From Calendula officinalis (taxonomy: Eukaryota > Streptophyta > Magnoliopsida > Asterales > Asteraceae): a DNA stretch of 64,000 nt. The notes under the pieces are model-generated. The model saw nothing but the letters and a program-made list of their open reading frames with translations, did not search any database and was not told the DNA's origin. The first letter of the stretch is position 1; each line of letters starts with the position of its first letter. The position numbers and the translations under genes were made by a program. The stretch is from NCBI GenBank assembly GCA_963853835.1, contig OY970830.1:41831466-41895465 (forward strand), written 5' to 3'. Of this stretch, positions 37,015 to 50,230 are shown in pieces.

Positions 37015-37091
37015 GAGATCAGATGGTAGTGCATGTATTATAGATCATCATTCGATAAACTACAGACATAAATGGGTAAAATAAATCATCA
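37015..37091 (-). ncRNA. box C/D snoRNA candidate, snR55/U33-like guide
   Basis: Box D CTGA (37019-37022) with ATGATGA at 37045-37051 (possible C') and another at 37085-37091 (possible C). The terminal stem is weak. The guide before box D pairs with GTGGTGGTGCATG of 18S rRNA using two G-U pairs. The predicted site is the U two bases before the G of the 36498 RNA, matching the known snR55/snR40 spacing. Confidence 0.5.
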
Positions 37092-37169
37092 TATCAATCC
37101 TTGCAAATAGAAATCACCTCCAAAGTTCACAAAAATTACAAAAATATAACATTCAAAAACTAAATCAGT

Positions 37170-37270
37170 ATTCGTGAATCAGAGTATAAATTATGTCTAT
37201 CACCATCGAGCGATGAAATTATTCAAAGCTCATAAGACTGGGGCGACAATAACTCTCATCATTTTCGAAT
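37170..37270 (-). ncRNA. box C/D snoRNA, duplicated pair member 1
   Basis: Box C ATGATGA (37256-37262) and box D CTGA (37179-37182) with 5-bp stem ATTCG/CGAAT. A 35-bp block (37228-37262) is identical to one in the next copy and is complementary to GACTGGGGCG of 25S rRNA. A C'-like GTGATAGA lies before box D. Confidence 0.7.
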
Positions 37271-37364
37271 CTATAGCATTTAGACATGTAAAAATTAGAA
37301 ATCAAATCAAGTAAAAAACAACTAAAAATCAAACTCATGAACCTAATTTAAAATTGTAAAGCAG

Positions 37365-37458
37365 GTTAAATCAGATTATAAATATGTCTATCACCATGGA
37401 ACTACGTACATGTACGCAGCTCATAAGACTGGGGCGACAATAACTCTCATCATATTTG
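37365..37458 (-). ncRNA. box C/D snoRNA, duplicated pair member 2
   Basis: Box C ATGATGA (37447-37453) and box D CTGA (37371-37374), with a short AAA/TTT closing stem. It shares the 35-bp block (37419-37453) and the C'-like element with member 1 but differs between them, so the first guide is the conserved one. Confidence 0.65.
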
Positions 37459-37724
37459 AATAAAAATGAATTCGATTTCGTAAATTACTAAATTAAGCTG
37501 ATATACGTTAAGAATACAGAGAAAGCTCAAAATTTGTTGAAAGGTCAGATAACGATAGCTGAAATCGATGTTGAGCCGATCTGTCCCCAAAAAAAAAAAA
37601 AAAAAGCTCACGAATTGTATGAAGTCGCAGATAGAAGAGGAGAAACCGCCGTTGTCCTTGATGTAGAAAATATGTAGCAGCACAATGGTGGTTGTTGATG
37701 ATAGATTGATGGAGATGGCGCCAT

Positions 37725-37812
37725 TATATAGCGAGTTCAGTTTAGGGGCGGTGATTGTGTTTGCCAGATTTAGGGTTTTGACTTTTGAGAATCGTAGTTC
37801 TTTTATTGGGCC
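37725..37812 (-). promoter_or_regulatory. snoRNA cluster promoter: TATA box, telo-box, Site II
   Basis: On the minus strand: TATATAAT (37725-37732), then upstream AAAACCCTAAA (telo-box, 37768-37778) and GGCCCA (Site II, 37807-37812), with a weaker AACCCA at 37833-37838. Telo-box plus Site II upstream of a TATA box is typical of plant snoRNA and ribosomal-protein genes. Transcription would run left through all the snoRNA candidates. Confidence 0.65.
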
Positions 37813-37839
37813 GTGTATATTTAAGATTTTAATGGGTTG

Positions 37840-38059
37840 TGCTGCTCGGGGAGGTTCGGTGTTGTGGTCGGCAGTTTAGTTCGGGCTAGTTGGTGTTGAT
37901 GGTTTGCTTTGTTATTTTGGTGTTCTTTTTTGTATTGTTTCTTGTTGTTTAAACTCTTGTAGCTAGTTTTTTGTTAGCATTTTTTCTCTATATATTCTAT
38001 TTCTGTGTGGTGATCTCGATGGGGGTGATGGCTTTGTCGAAACTTCTCCCGGGTGTATC
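37840..38059. other. intergenic sequence
   Basis: T-rich sequence upstream of the snoRNA promoter. No gene seen. Confidence 0.35.
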
Positions 38060-38078
38060 ATATATATATATATATATA
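38060..38078. repeat. (TA)n tract
   Basis: Short TA run before a truncated Y-type end. Confidence 0.9.
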
Positions 38079-38202
38079 GGCAAAGGTTCATGCGAGAAGA
38101 CTTTTTTTTGCGAGAAATGCGAGAACTAATTAAAACCATTAGATTAAGATATCAAAGGTTAAGATTGATGATGGCAAAACTGTAAATATATAGCTTCTTT
38201 CT

Positions 38203-38203
<1 letters not shown>
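38079..38203. mobile_element. truncated TA-embedded element of Y type
   Basis: Only the left end is present: GGCAAAGGTTCATGCGAGAA, a short spacer, then TTGCGAGAAATGCGAGAAC. Almost identical to the start of Y2 at 43843. It then passes directly into a (TA)n tract. Confidence 0.6.

Positions 38204-38261
<58 letters not shown>
38204..38261. repeat. (TA)n tract
   Basis: About 57 bp of TA repeat left of the small Helitron. Confidence 0.95.
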
Positions 38262-38262
<1 letters not shown>

Positions 38263-38992
38263 TAGCTACAAAACCCGCCCGATGGACGGGTATGCTGTAA
38301 ATTTTAGTATGTAGAAAAATGTCCAAAAATTTTATATATTTCTAAATGACATAATAATCGATAGATGTGATGATGATTTTGTACAAAAAAACGGTAAATG
38401 AAGAAATGTTACACGGTCATTTTATTAAATGAAGAATCCAGCTTTTTATGCCACATAATAATCGATAGATGTGATGATGATTTTGTACAAAAAAATGGTA
38501 AATGAAGAAATGTTACACGGGCATTTTATTAAATGAAGAATCCAGCTTTTTATGCCGTAATCCGTAATATCTGAAATCTGGTTCCGTTGCACAATCCAGC
38601 TTTTTATGCCGTAATCATAGAATGCCGGTTTTATGGAAATTATATTGAGTCGTGTATCACTTCTGAATAAATACGATTGAGTCGCTGATTGATCTTTTAA
38701 ATATTTATTTGTTTCCTTGTATGTAGGATCTTTTAAATAGTTATTTATTTGTTTCCTTGTATGTAGGAAGCCGTATATGGAGCATATGAATGTAGACCGT
38801 AAGCCGTACCAGATTCGTTTGCCGTATATGGAGCGTATGAATGTAGACCGTAAGCTGTACCAGATTCGTTTGTATTAGTGCAAATGACGTGGACCAATCA
38901 GGGAATTCCAAGTGGCATTATGGACGAATAGGAATGCTTGGAATTGCCATGGTGTCAAACACACTTCAAATTTAGGCCTCATATATAGGGTA

Positions 38993-38995
<3 letters not shown>
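38262..38995 (-). mobile_element. small Helitron inserted in (TA)n
   Basis: On the minus strand it starts TCCTACCCTATATATG (38995) after an A, and ends with hairpin CCCGTCC-ATC-GGGCGGG and CTAG (38262-38265) before a T. 734 bp, no genes. It contains two direct duplications: 'ataatcgatagatgtgatg...' (about 38354 and 38456) and 'ccgtatatggagc...gtagaccgtaag' (about 38771 and 38821). Confidence 0.7.

Positions 38996-39079
<84 letters not shown>
38996..39079. repeat. (TA)n tract
   Basis: About 84 bp of TA repeat between the small Helitron and W1. It also gives an artefact ORF of alternating Y and I. Confidence 0.95.
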
Positions 39080-39082
<3 letters not shown>

Positions 39083-40074
39083 GTGAGATATATACAGAAC
39101 CAACTTAAGATACAGTACTGTAGAACTATTTGGAAATTAATCTGGACCCTTAATCTACTTCAACGTACGGTTGAAATGATAGGGGGTGTAAGTGTAAATA
39201 ATAAATATTAAAACCGGATATTTATGCTAGTAAGGGTATAATTGGAAATGATCTCTGAAATATGTATTTTAAATTGAGATTTTATCCCAAACGTGTGCAA
39301 AGGAAACGGAAGTGATGATCATGGTTTCCTTATTTCACGCAACTTCCAAAGGGTTTAATTGGGACGAAATTCTCCGATATTCTGCTGGGAAAACATAATC
39401 AACCGAAGCTAGATATATTGCGTATATCATCATTGCAGAAACATTGGTGTTTAGATTTTGGGTTTTTTCGGCAAAGGGAGTGTAACGGAAATTGAAATTG
39501 AAGGTTGAACAATGTCGGATAAGTAATGTGTCCATGTAATAGCTTTGATTTAAAGGTAAAAACATATACATTTAAGGTTTCGAACTTAAACATTCAAGAA
39601 ACCGGTGAGGATTAAGTATTGAAATCAATGGCTGAGACATATATGTTGATAATCGAATTTTTGTTTGCTGTAGTTCGATTTTTTAGTCCATATTTTTTTA
39701 TAAAAAGAAGTTAATAACTTGCATGTAGTTTCAATGGCTTTATTAGAACAACTGAACATTCATGTATTTTGATGAAATATAATTTTTTTTTACTAGAATA
39801 CATTCATGTTATTTGATGAAATATATATTTTTTGTATTAAAATACAGTCATGAATTCTAAGATTGATAAAATACATTCATGTGTTTTGAGGTTTTTGGAA
39901 TTTATTAAATTAAAGATTGTTTGTTGTTTTTAAATCAGATGTGCAACATAAGGGCATGAAAAGATGTCAAGGTGAAAGTTCAAGCAAAAAGGCCACTGAA
40001 AAAAAGGTAGTTATATTATTTAAGTATGAATTTCTTGTATTTTAAAGAATTTAGCTAATGTGAAACATTAATGT

Positions 40075-40269
40075 AGAGATTGATAATGAAAGAAAACGTA
40101 AAGGAAAAGCAAAAAGGGGTGGTCCAATTGTGCATGAACAGGCTGCAAAATCTGGAGCCAGCGACAATCTTCAAGTATTGCAAACAAGATCTAGCCCGAA
40201 AACATTCTACGCAGTCATGTCTAACTTGAAACCACATCAGAAGGGGGGCCTAGATGAATGGGGTTCTTA
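40075..40269 (+). pseudogene. gene fragment in W1
   Basis: After a 'atgtag' acceptor-like site the frame reads 'EIDNERKRKGKAKRGGPIV', then 'RSSPKTFYAVMSNLKPHQK', then a stop. The basic patch followed by R-S-S-P...L...QK resembles the segment before the domain of plant transposon-associated Ulp1-type proteins. Low certainty. Confidence 0.3.
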
Positions 40270-41330
40270 GGGATTCTGAAATATTCGGTTAATCGAAAAC
40301 AGCAATGTATTCATAAATGTAAATTATAAAACATCAATGTATTCATAATCGTAAATTACAAAACAGTAATGTATTATTTAGAATAGATGTTTAATAGAAA
40401 AACACCAAACACCCTCTTAATCCCAATCCCAAACACCCTCTTAAATTACAAAACATTAAGCAGATAATCTACTTATTGATAATGTATTCATAAATGTAAA
40501 TTTCAAAACATCAATGTATTCATAACTGTAAGTTACGGACATCAATGTATTTACATAGTAAATTACAATACATTAATGTATTATTTAGAATAGTTGATTA
40601 AACGTAGGTGTAAAGCGAACATTATGATTAACAGGTGTTGTAAAATATAAACATCAAATTAACTTCAAATGAAAATGTAATAAATAAAAAAAATAAAGTG
40701 CTAAGAAGAGTTTTATAACGAAAAGATTAACAATATTGTTTTAACAATAATATTAGAAAATAACTAGTCTAAAAAGTTATCTTCACCAGTCTCATCACCA
40801 GAATCAGTTTCATAATCTTGTCCATCTTCATCGGCTTCCTCTTCTAATGATTCTTCTTCATCTTCATTTTGATCTTCTTCATGTTGTCATTCCTCTTCTA
40901 TAACATCTAATGATCCAACTTTCAATCTATTATTTTAAAACAACATTTTAAAATTTTACTACTTACTATTGTAATTTTAATATTTATAAACACATTGACC
41001 TGTAAAAAAAACGATGCATTATAAATTGTTGTTTTGTACTCTGGATTACATGAATGTAACGAGCATTCAAAAATGTAGTTTGATATAATTAATTTTTTTT
41101 TTTTTAGAAAAACCATTACTGTATCTTATGAATCAAGAAAAACTTGATGGAATGAAATCCAACATCTTAATTTGCTAAAAAGCAACGATGCAAATTAATT
41201 ATGAATGATATGAACAAACAATTTACAAACACGTCAAAAAAGTATTCGAAACACACATGTCATATATGGGTGATGAAATTAATTCATGTATACTTAATGA
41301 TTACACACAAAGATGAAAAAAAAATACCCC

Positions 41331-41466
41331 ATTCATCATCAATTTCATTTGCATAATCAACATACGGCATTTGTTGATTATCATCAAATTTTGAAACCGC
41401 ATGAATGTCGATTAAGTCATTGTGAATTGGCTGTTCATGGCTCTGCTGGATTTCGTCTTCTGCCAT
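41331..41466 (-). pseudogene. first-exon-like fragment in W1
   Basis: An ATG at 41466 starts 'MAEDEIQQSHEQPIHNDLID', and the frame runs through 'MPYVDYANEIDDEWG' to a GTATTT donor-like site. I do not recognise it, though acidic N-termini like this occur in FAR1-type proteins. Confidence 0.3.
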
Positions 41467-41771
41467 AATCGTGTGGACGGATTTCACAAATGGTATTAGG
41501 ATTGATACGAGTAATTGAAAATAACGTCATTACTTTTAACACGAATTAAATAATTTCAATGATAAAAGGAAACAATCTTCCCATAATTTTAGGAATGATT
41601 GTTAACTCGCCAGTTACCAAAGAGAACCATACAAGTAAAATGTCTAAATTAACCCTACTGAATTTAAATAGAAAACAAAGATATATTTTAATTATATTCT
41701 TTCTGATTGGCTTTGAAATAGTTCTGTAGTATTGTATCTTAATTGGGCTCTGTATTTAGTCGACCACTATA

Positions 41772-41773
<2 letters not shown>

Positions 41774-41860
<87 letters not shown>
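41774..41860. repeat. (TA)n tract
   Basis: About 86 bp of TA repeat between W1 and W2. Confidence 0.95.
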
Positions 41861-41864
<4 letters not shown>

Positions 41865-42109
41865 GCGATTCAGCGCAGAACCCTTTTAAGCGACAAAACC
41901 ACAGAACCATGTGAGTACCAATCAGATTGCAGCATTTAATAATTGTTTTGTTTTTATTATTATTATACGTAAAGGGTATATCAGTCAAAATACACAAATC
42001 GGTTATGGATGGAAACTGAATAAATGTTGGCTAGATTCCTAAAAATATGGCAATTCTATTTTTTTTAAAATATTTGAACAATAGATGTTTTGAACATGTA
42101 TTTTTTTTA

Positions 42110-42395
42110 ATAAATATTTGGAGTAAAAACAATAAAACATTGGATGTAAAAACAATAAAACATTGGATGCAACTAACATCAGATGTAAAAACATTCGATT
42201 CATAGACCGAATTTTCATAAAGTTAAAGCTCGATATGCAATACAGGCTCCCGGATCAAAGTAGTTTATAAAAATTTGTGACGCAAACAAGAATTCAACTT
42301 ACCGTAAATCCGTAATGAATAAAACATTGGATGTAAAAACATTGGATGTAAAAACATCAGATGTAAAAACAATAAAAACATTGGATGTGTAAATT
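42110..42395 (+). repeat. short interspersed words in W2
   Basis: At least six copies of 'aaaacattggatgtaaaaac' or shorter versions, irregularly spaced. Confidence 0.6.
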
Positions 42396-43211
42396 TGTTA
42401 CAACACGAATGAAAATGTACAGATGATGTATACGTAAAACAGTTAATGTTTATGAGATAATCATTCTTCTATCCTCCGCTCATCCTTCCGAACAACCAAA
42501 TCACTAATGTTCCGCCCAATGTTTATGACATACCTCTTCTGATAAAAATACCCTCAAAATTGACTATTTTATCATCAACAAATGTTTAAGTTATTGTCTT
42601 CCTTAACTGTAATGAGTTCCTTAATCTATGAATCTGTCAGTAGTAAATGCATCATTACTCTATTACATACATGAATGTACCAGCATCAATCTTTAACCTG
42701 CAAAATACATATATATTTAAACACTAACCACATATAGTAAAATAATTAAAATCTCTACGAGTAAATATCCTTCCATTAACATTTTAGCTTTTTGGTGTGT
42801 CTATGTTTTAATATTTTATGTTATGACTAATCTATTTTAAAGTCTTTTGCAGGTACTAAAAAAGCATTTAATAAAAGAAATCATCATTACCAATAAACAT
42901 AAAAGAAGTGAAGAACTGATTACAAATAAAGGCGAAAAATAGGGACAGTGACCACCATTGATAGAATTATACTCATCAATAAAAATTGCAAATAAAGCAT
43001 TTGACATCCATGGTTGAGATGAATCTAAATCTGATAAGGCCTAGCTACATAATATCACAACCATATCACCTATAAAAGCTCCATACGATTGATTCATGAA
43101 ACAATATCAAAACCCATATCACCCAATCTGTTTCTTCTCCATGGTGGCCGCCCATGATGAGGCTGAGCATATGAATTTTTAAATTTGTAAATCATAAAAC
43201 GAAACTTACTG

Positions 43212-43348
43212 GATACATAGTGAACGATATGGGCGGTGTCGCGAAACGCTCTTCGATTTGACCAATTAGGGTTCATCGGAATTTCAATTTCAGCACGGAG
43301 AATTTTCAAATTGATCGTAGAAACCAGGTACGCGAGGTTCGATTTCAT
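43212..43348 (-). pseudogene. first-exon-like fragment in W2
   Basis: An ATG at 43348 opens a frame with 'MNPNWSNRRAFRDTAHIVHY' that stops at a GTAAGT donor (43211). It looks like a captured first exon. Protein not recognised. Confidence 0.3.
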
Positions 43349-43467
43349 ACCCTGAATGGAAACGGATTTACGGCCTTTTTGCGAATCTGGTAACTATGCT
43401 CTTCAGCCTTCGATATGGGTTTCTCTAATTGATCTCCATCTTCACTTCTTCAGCAAGATCATATCAC

Positions 43468-43497
43468 GGGAGAGAGAGAGAGAGAGAGAGAGAGAGG
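43468..43497 (+). repeat. (GA)n tract
   Basis: About 14 GA units. Confidence 0.9.
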
Positions 43498-43743
43498 AAT
43501 AAGAGGTAGTGGGGGCTAGGGTTTGAGAGAAAGAGGGGGCAGTTACTAGGGGGTTTCTATACAAAATTCCGGTAAATTCCGATTGTACCCCTAAACGGAC
43601 AAAAATCCAGATTTATTTAATAATTAAATATAAATAAAATACATGCTACATATCAGCCATAGATTGAAATATAAACGGTCCAGATTAAAAATTAAAATGG
43701 TTCTGTAGTTCTGTCGCTAAAAATGGTTCTGCGCTGAATTGGA

Positions 43744-45494
<1,751 letters not shown>

Positions 45495-46025
45495 TATATA
45501 TTTTAGAGTTAATTACACGTTTGGTCCTTTAAGTTGGTACCAAATTTCATGTTTGGTCCTAAACTTTCAATTCCGATAAGTGTAGTCTTTTAGTTTGTCA
45601 ATTTTGTCACGTTTAGGTGTTAAATCTTTTCTGTTAAGTCCCTCATGTGCAATACACATGAGGGCATTATTGTCCTTTCTCATTATTTTTTGTTTCTTGT
45701 TACTTCATCTTCCTCACTCATCTTTAAATCAGATATGTTCTTATCAAAACCCACCTTCGTAAACCACCTCCAAAACTAACAAATTCACAAAATCAAAACC
45801 CATAAACTAATGATTACATTGTTTCATCTTTAACCAATTTATATTCAACCACCCCCAATTTCTGGTCCACCGTAGTCTTCGTACCAGAATTCCATCGCCT
45901 TCTTCGTCCCTTCCATTCCCTGTCATAGTTCGCAATTTCAATTAAGACGTTGTTGCACTCGACTTTAACGAACGCTGGTTTATCGAGGAATAACTTCTCT
46001 TCTCAGATGCATTGTTGCTGATAAT

Positions 46026-49024
46026 TGTAACAACCCAAAAATCAGGAGAAATTTAAAATTTTTTAAAACATTTAATTAATAAAATTTCCCCAAGTACAAG
46101 TAATGAAAAGGTCCCAACTCAGATAAAAATATAAACCGTCTCATGGTCTTTAATGCGGAAATAAATAAAAAGGTTAAAAATTATGTTTGACTCAAAACAA
46201 ACTTTTAAAAACTCCAAATCCAATAAATAAAGATACAGCCCATAAACCGTTGACCTTCTTTTTGCCCTTACTAGTACCTGAAAAATGGGGGAGTGATTGG
46301 GGTCAGCCACCGCTGAGTGAATAATATCAAAATAAACAAATAAATACAAACAACTCAAGCCACATAAGTGATCCCTAGAGACTCTACTCAATTCTCAATT
46401 ACTCATGTTTATTTTCTCAGATTTTAAATTTATATAGCGCGCTTGTGTGACTTGGGACGAGAGATCAACCTCGACCTGCCTCACACAACTCAAGGCTCAA
46501 CACCTGTACCCTTCGGTGTTAAGTCAAAACGTCTGGCACCAGTACTCTTCGGCGCCAAGACAACTCAAGTATATTATGTTTAATGTTTTAACTCAAGAAC
46601 TCAAAACTCAGATAACTCAGGCTCCAGATAACTCAAATCACAGATAACTCAAATCACAGATAACTCAAATAAATCACCCAATCAATACTCAAGCTCAATC
46701 AACAAGACAATTGACAACAAATAGCACAAAATCATGAATCGAAAGTAAGTACAAGTTTATAGTGAGATTACCCACCTCGAATAAACGTAAGCTCCTAAAT
46801 ATCCTCAGTACTGAAGAGCGTCTCTAACCGGTCCTAGAAGGTCCTACAATGTACAAGGAAGCTCGGGTTAGGATTAGGCTCAAAGGTTGTTTCAGCAGAA
46901 ATTAAACAGCACTCAGCACTTTCGCGGGAACGGCTATAGCTCTCAAACCGCTCACTAGATATTATTCAAATTTTTTTACAGTAGTTAAACGACTCAGAGG
47001 ACTACAATTTTACAGAAGACTTCAGAAGCTAGATCCAAACGGAAAAGGCTCAAAACAGGCCCACGAGACAGAATAGCTGAACCGAAAACTATCCAGCGAA
47101 GGTTTACTAAAACTAGGCACCATCTTTAGCCAAAAATCCAGAAACATATTTTAACTATGATAAAAACAGACCCGAACATAGACAACAAAATCTGCCCGAA
47201 AATTCAGCTTGTTATATTAAAACTTGTTTTTAATCCCGACAACAACCAGCTCATTTCCGAGACACCCAACAGCATTGAAAAATGATTTAACTCAGAAACT
47301 ACATTTAAAAATAATCTCGTTTGGTTATTATGAAATTTTTCCGGTTTAAGGAAATCAAGAACCTAAAGGTTCGGTTTCCGTTTCTCGATTAATAAAACGT
47401 GTAATTATAACCAAAAGCTTTTACCCAACCCGACACCATCAAATTCAGTTTCCTCAAAATGAATAAACTTTCAAAAGCCCGATTAAGATTATAAAAGTTT
47501 CCCGAAAATCAACATTCTCAAAACACAATGTAAAGCAAAATCTGTTGACCATAACTTTCAACTCGGTATACCGAATGACACCATATTTTCACAGCATATA
47601 GTATACATAAGACACTACAAACTGTATATAGAAAGTTCGGCCCGGTTCTGCCCCGAAGGGTCCCGAAACAGGCCTGCAACAAGCAATTTCGTGCAGTATT
47701 TCAGCAATGCAGTCAGTTACAAAACGGGTCGTATCTCACAAACCGTTAACTCAATTAACGAGCGATCGACGGTCACGGAAAGGTAAAACAGCGATCTACA
47801 AAAGTCTAGAAGGCGCGGGGTCCAGAATCTGACCCGAAGTAGGTCAAAAACAGCCACGAAAATCCCGACAGAAGCTGTCCGAAACACAGATTAACAAAAC
47901 CATAATAATTCAAAATATAAATCCCGACATATTTAGATCACATGGAAATCTACAAAGGACACGGTTAAAAATATAGTGGCGGAGTCAAAGGACCAACAAA
48001 TCAATTAATAGGAATATAGTTATACCGAATTACTCAAGGCTCGGGAATTCTCGAGGCTGCTCATGCTCATGAAACTGCTCGAACTTGAGTTCCACCAAAT
48101 CTGCTCGACACCATTGTTGCTCGACACTCCGTGGGTTCTTCCTCCGATTGGCCACACACTCAAGCCCTTGCCTCGATTCTGATTGTTCTGAACTAGAACC
48201 TGCTGCTCAGCCCAATCCGGACTCCACTCGATCATTACAACAAAGATTTGTCGTGTTTGCTTCTATGATACAATTGGCGGTAATTGAACTCCATATTAAT
48301 TCTAGCTTCTTTAATTTTCGTGACTTGCTTCCTTGTTTCATATGCATATGGCTTTCATTTATAATTGACCTACTTGCTTCCATATTAATTCGTGGCTGCT
48401 CCCATGTGAATACAATTTGTTAATCTCACCAAAATGGAAAAGTAAATAATTCGAGATGCCTTGCTCACGATGAAGACGAAATTGAGAAGCTTCCTGCTGC
48501 CGAATGGGATGGTGAGGATGATCGGCAATTAGGGTGTAGGGTATTAGGCTAATTAGTTTACTACGTATTATATAAAAGAAGAAATGGGTTTGAGGCTCTA
48601 ATTGCAATTGGGCCTAATAAGTTTTTGGCCTTCCTCTTCTTCTACACAAACCGGACAAAGACTCCAATAAAATAAAATAAACTCGGCCCTTAATCTGTTT
48701 AGCCGGTCACCATGCTAACCGAACAAGGCTAACGGGTCCCGGCCTCGAAAATTAATAAACGTTTAAACTACCAATAATTAATCTAATAATCAATTAGCAC
48801 CATAATTTAATAATCCTCTAGTCATTGTCAATTAATCCTCGTGATTAATTAAACACGAATTTAATGACACTCTTGTCGTTAAATGAAACACTTACGTATT
48901 TAAATTACTCAAATTAAATACACATTACAGCACATAACACATATAAATCTCAATTAAATAAATATCACCTAATTTATTTAATAAAATGCAATTATTAAAT
49001 TACATTAATTTTTAAGGCGTTACA
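46026..49024 (-). mobile_element. solo LTR (3.0 kb), same family as 12531-14873
   Basis: On the minus strand it starts TGTAACGCC and ends GGGTTGTTACA, with a perfect TSD ATAAT (46021-46025, 49025-49029). Near its 3' end (46240-46480 on the plus strand) it shares the 'acctgaaaaatggggg' and 'tatatagcgcgcttgtgt' blocks with the solo LTR at 12531. No coding domains; the ORFs in it are short and unlikely. Confidence 0.85.
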
Positions 49025-49029
49025 ATAAT

Positions 49030-49690
49030 ATGCCTAATTTAGTTAACAATTTCTTGTGTTTAAAGCCATGTCAAGAGAAATTATTGTATATGCATATCTG
49101 TGGAAGAAATTATGACTGTGTGTCTATTTCCAAGATGTAATCAAATATATTTAGGGATTTAGGGTTTGTGAAAACAAAACGCTAATAGGAGGACGATTTG
49201 TTTATCTGCTTCCTGCGAAGTTCTGTTAATGTATTGATGGAATTGGGGTTTGAATTTGCATTTCAATCTAATATAATGTATACAACTTCCATGTGAATCG
49301 AGATTCCAGTTAAACCTGCAACTAAGAAATTAGGCGGCGGAGGGGAAAGTTGAAACCTGCAACTTCCGATTCACGAAGGGATGGTGGATTTGCAGGTTGG
49401 TTCAAGAAGATGTTGCTACAGGTCTGTAACCACAAAATCAAAAACCCTTCATCTAGGTTTGTAACCACAAAATCAGAAACCCTTCATCTGGGTCTGTAAC
49501 CACAAAATCAGAACATTTTCCTACCCATTCCTCCACCACAAAACGATTACACCCTAAAACGAAGACCAGATGTGGTTTTTTTTTTGGTGCATGCATGTGT
49601 TTGGTAGGTGTAGGTCAGTAGGTGTGTGTTTGGAGAAGACAATTAGGTGGGGTCGGGGTGGAAATTTTTTACATATATAAAAATAAAAAG
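49030..49690. other. interior of the 45505 element
   Basis: A near-direct triplicate of 'gtaaccacaaaatca' with 'aacccttcatct' at 49426-49515. No gene. Confidence 0.4.
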
Positions 49691-49890
49691 AAAAGAATGG
49701 AAAATGACTATTTTACCCTCATGTGCGTTGCACGTGGGGTACTTAACAGAAAAAGTTAACACCGTTTGTCTTAATAGACTAAACGTGACAAAATTGACAA
49801 ACTAAAGGACTATACTTGTCGTAATTGAAAGTTTAGGACCAAACGTGAAATCTGGTATCAACTTAAATGACCATTTGTGAAATTAACTCT

Positions 49891-50230
49891 ATTTAAATAA
49901 GGTGACCTGCTAACCTATACTATAATGTAAATTTCACATGATTGAAACACTTTTTAACCATGGTTATTATTGTATATTAAAATAAAGTTTGAATGATGTT
50001 ATGTATTTAATAAAAATTGCATATTTATTTTTTTATAAACCATTTCTATACACCAATTTTAACTTATAAAAAGTACATTTTAAGTTTTTAGAAACCAAAT
50101 TTTTATTTTTTTATAGAGATTACATTTTAATTTCCTATAAACCGATTTTATTTTATTTTTTAAAATTTCATTTTAATACTTGGTTCCAATAATACTTGAG
50201 CCAAAACTCATCACAAACCCTAAAATCAGT
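49891..50230. other. sequence upstream of ELP4
   Basis: AT-rich. A fragment of the 2161-2970 foldback family lies at about 49905-49990. The ELP4 promoter should be near its right end. Confidence 0.4.

Larger units (their letters stand above)
39080..41773. mobile_element. TA-embedded element W1 with gene fragments
   Basis: The left end reads ATACAGAACCAACTTAAGAT then ACAGTACTGTAGAACTATTT. The reverse-complemented right end reads ATACAGAGCCCAATTAAGAT then ACAATACTACAGAACTATTT. It is flanked by (TA)n. The interior holds coding-looking pieces on both strands: plus 40075-40269, with 'RSSPKTFYAVMSNLKPHQK', and minus 41331-41466 and 40790-40890 (acidic). It also holds many 'aatgtattcataa' words (40290-40570) and a MITE fragment (40396-40490). 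Confidence 0.6.
45505..49890. mobile_element. element with about 190-bp inverted arms, split by a solo LTR
   Basis: The left arm (45505-45690) starts AGAGTTAATTACACGTTTGG and the right arm, reversed, starts AGAGTTAATTTCACAAATGG. Both contain 'tttaagttg', 'cctaaactttcaatt', 'gtttgtcaattttgtcacg' and 'cctcatgtg'. Without the 3.0-kb solo LTR (46026-49024) it is about 1.4 kb. No ORF with recognisable domains. Confidence 0.55.

Noticed and set aside
37450..37683. ORF in the leader of the snoRNA transcript
   Set aside because: Weak composition and overlap with a box C region; no protein similarity.
48020..48423. ORFs in the 46026 solo LTR
   Set aside because: Short, overlapping on both strands, and inside an LTR bounded by a perfect TSD.
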